A DNA stretch of 64,000 nt. Source: Streptomyces pactum (GTDB lineage: Bacteria; Actinomycetota; Actinomycetes; Streptomycetales; Streptomycetaceae). A program made the position numbers and the translations under genes. The notes beneath the pieces were generated by a model, which was not told where the DNA came from, did no database searches, and saw only the letters and a list, made by a program, of their open reading frames with translations. Shown in pieces: positions 63,901 to 64,000 of the stretch. The stretch covers positions 5,659,501-5,723,500 of the forward strand of contig NZ_CP019724.1 of assembly GCF_002005225.1 (NCBI RefSeq). Reading direction: 5' to 3'. Position 1 is the stretch's first letter, and each line of letters begins with the position of its first letter.

Positions 63901-64000
63901 GGAGTGCCTGGGCCGGGACCGTACGAAGCACCAGGTCGCCGAGGTGACCTCGCTGGGGCTCGTGCAGATGACGCGGAAGCGGGTCGGGCAGGGGCTGCTG
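60980..64000 (+). CDS. rne: Ribonuclease E/G, 5' 1,007 codons (3' end outside window)
   Basis: Endoribonuclease of RNA turnover and rRNA/tRNA maturation. ATG at 60980 starts MLEPTESTESST. The first 595 residues are low-complexity Ala/Glu/Pro with Arg-rich clusters ([26 protein letters not shown]), then the catalytic core: RRVPIITEAEFLARREAVERVMVV, the S1 domain region ERTQIGVLEDGVLVEHYV, SYVGNVYLGKVQNVLPSMEAAFIDIGKGRNAVLY, and the DNase-I-like site MVVIDVNTGKFTG with IIVIDFIDM (metal Asp residues). In Streptomyces the N-terminal arm binds other degradosome partners. Confidence 0.95.
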   Translation, partial: MLEPTESTESSTTSTGSEANTPSDTLPPRRRRRAASRPAGPPSGGPEASAETVAPAEVTAATDEVEETEEAAAEEAAAAVPEAAPEPVSAGRPRRRAVRRASAPAGTPTTAETAETVVPASAAAETPAVAETPAPAEAEAEDAAPRRTRRRATRSVTTPTEPVATETSDAPAKAAETPAPAEAEAEDAAPRRTRRRATRSVSTPTEPAAVEASAAPAAETEAPEASAEAAETPAPAEAEDAAPRRTRRRATRRVAAPSSAPADAGPEVSEPAPAAETEAPQAAPETPEKTAEPVEDAAPRRARRRSARKAATGFAAPAQSAAAASDEADAPKRPSRPAVAVFQAPVFAEPQFQTPERAAAEAAAEAAGPEPAQAPEEAEELTEEQPAGSRRRRKRRGAAEEAAEERTTAAAKQEREQEREQEAPEAETDADTDADESGEDHDDAEGSEEAGSRRRRRRGGRRRRRGDAADGDAGESADGDTEDTAAEQAARADQDAADTAEQAEEDAEESEDASGEGGGSSSSRRRRRRRRRAGDGSGEAESSADDPERTVVKVREPRPQREKGAEPSDEVQSIKGSTRLEAKKQRRREGREQGRRRVPIITEAEFLARREAVERVMVVRQHGERTQIGVLEDGVLVEHYVNKEQATSYVGNVYLGKVQNVLPSMEAAFIDIGKGRNAVLYAGEVNFEALGMSGGPRRIESALKSGQSVLVQVTKDPIGHKGARLTSQVSLPGRYLVYVPEGSMTGISRKLPDTERSRLKTILKKIVPEDAGVIVRTAAEGASEDELRRDVERLQGQWEEIRKKAKSGGSSNAPTLLYGEPDMTVRVVRDIFNEDFTKVVVSGDEAWQTIHGYVAHVAPDLADRLSKWTSEVDVFATYRIDEQLAKALDRKVWLPSGGSLVIDRTEAMVVIDVNTGKFTGQGGNLEETVTRNNLEAAEEIVRQLRLRDLGGIIVIDFIDMVLESNRDLVLRRLLECLGRDRTKHQVAEVTSLGLVQMTRKRVGQGLL
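61366..61745. repeat. Imperfect repeats coding the RNase E N-terminal arm
   Basis: A block of about 90 bp encoding ETPAPAEAE...DAAPRRTRRRATR occurs near 61366, 61498 and 61665, the first two nearly identical at DNA level. Boundaries approximate. Confidence 0.8.

Noticed and set aside
60719..63931. Minus-strand open frame over 1,000 codons opposite RNase E
   Set aside because: RNase E on the plus strand has full catalytic motifs; the antisense frame is Gly/Arg/Leu low-complexity without a motif.

Overview
The window is high-GC DNA (mostly over 70% by eye) with strong third-position G/C bias, GTG/TTG starts and a Streptomyces core gene order: clpX-clpP2-clpP1-tig on one side, then valS, folC, ndk, mreBCD-pbp2-rodA, and a YgiQ-like radical SAM gene ... 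DUF2344 gene, RNase E. With sodF under a Nur box, pepN, bioY, rpiB and a Fpg/Nei gene in the same neighbourhood, this points to a chromosomal core segment of a Streptomyces of the S. coelicolor/lividans kind (inference from gene content and order; no database search was made).

Layout. 1-23 kb: mixed housekeeping and adaptive genes: a secreted subtilisin (runs off the left edge), a NUDIX gene followed by a 49-bp minisatellite, an AbiEi/DUF559-like gene, pepN, a mycothiol-type DsbA protein, sodF, two amino-acid permeases flanking bioY, rpiB, a Fpg/Nei glycosylase, an ArsR-type regulator, a small secreted protein, an Eis-like acetyltransferase, a PP2C phosphatase, an HD protein, a membrane acyltransferase and a 64-aa membrane protein. 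23.0-24.5 kb: a 1,436-bp IS4-family element with 16-bp inverted repeats and a 10-bp target duplication that contains the stop codon of the 64-aa gene. Its transposase reading frame is broken at a T4C6 run.

24.55-34.6 kb: a complete 10.0-kb actinomycete integrative and conjugative element (AICE) of the pSAM2 type, bounded by 44-bp direct repeats that are the 3' part of a tRNA-Gly(TCC) gene. It carries a regulatory/immunity end (HD protein, Pif-like NUDIX protein, HTH plus phospholipase-D-like regulator) and a one-direction transfer/replication operon (small activator-like protein, FtsK-type TraSA, zinc-ribbon proteins, SpdB, a mobile-element transfer protein, a 51-aa membrane protein, SpdD, RepSA, Xis, Int). 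Several genes overlap by 1-8 bp, which suggests translational coupling of Rep, Xis and Int.

34.6-53.3 kb: tRNA-Gly, tRNA-Pro, then the protein quality-control block (tig, clpP1, clpP2, clpX), a proline-rich membrane protein, valS, folC plus a DUF4233 membrane protein, ndk, and the cell-wall elongation block mreB-mreC-mreD-pbp2-rodA.

53.4-64 kb: the radical SAM gene and the DUF2344 gene, which are usually close partners, are separated by about 4.6 kb of accessory DNA. A methyltransferase cassette sits between two diverged copies of the radical SAM gene's 3' end, and it is followed by a trypsin-fold protein that has lost catalytic His and Ser and carries C-terminal FG-GAP repeats. Four of those repeats are near-identical 189-bp units with codon use unlike their surroundings. 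RNase E, with an N-terminal low-complexity extension of about 595 residues, runs off the right edge. No CRISPR array, rRNA operon or biosynthetic cluster was seen.
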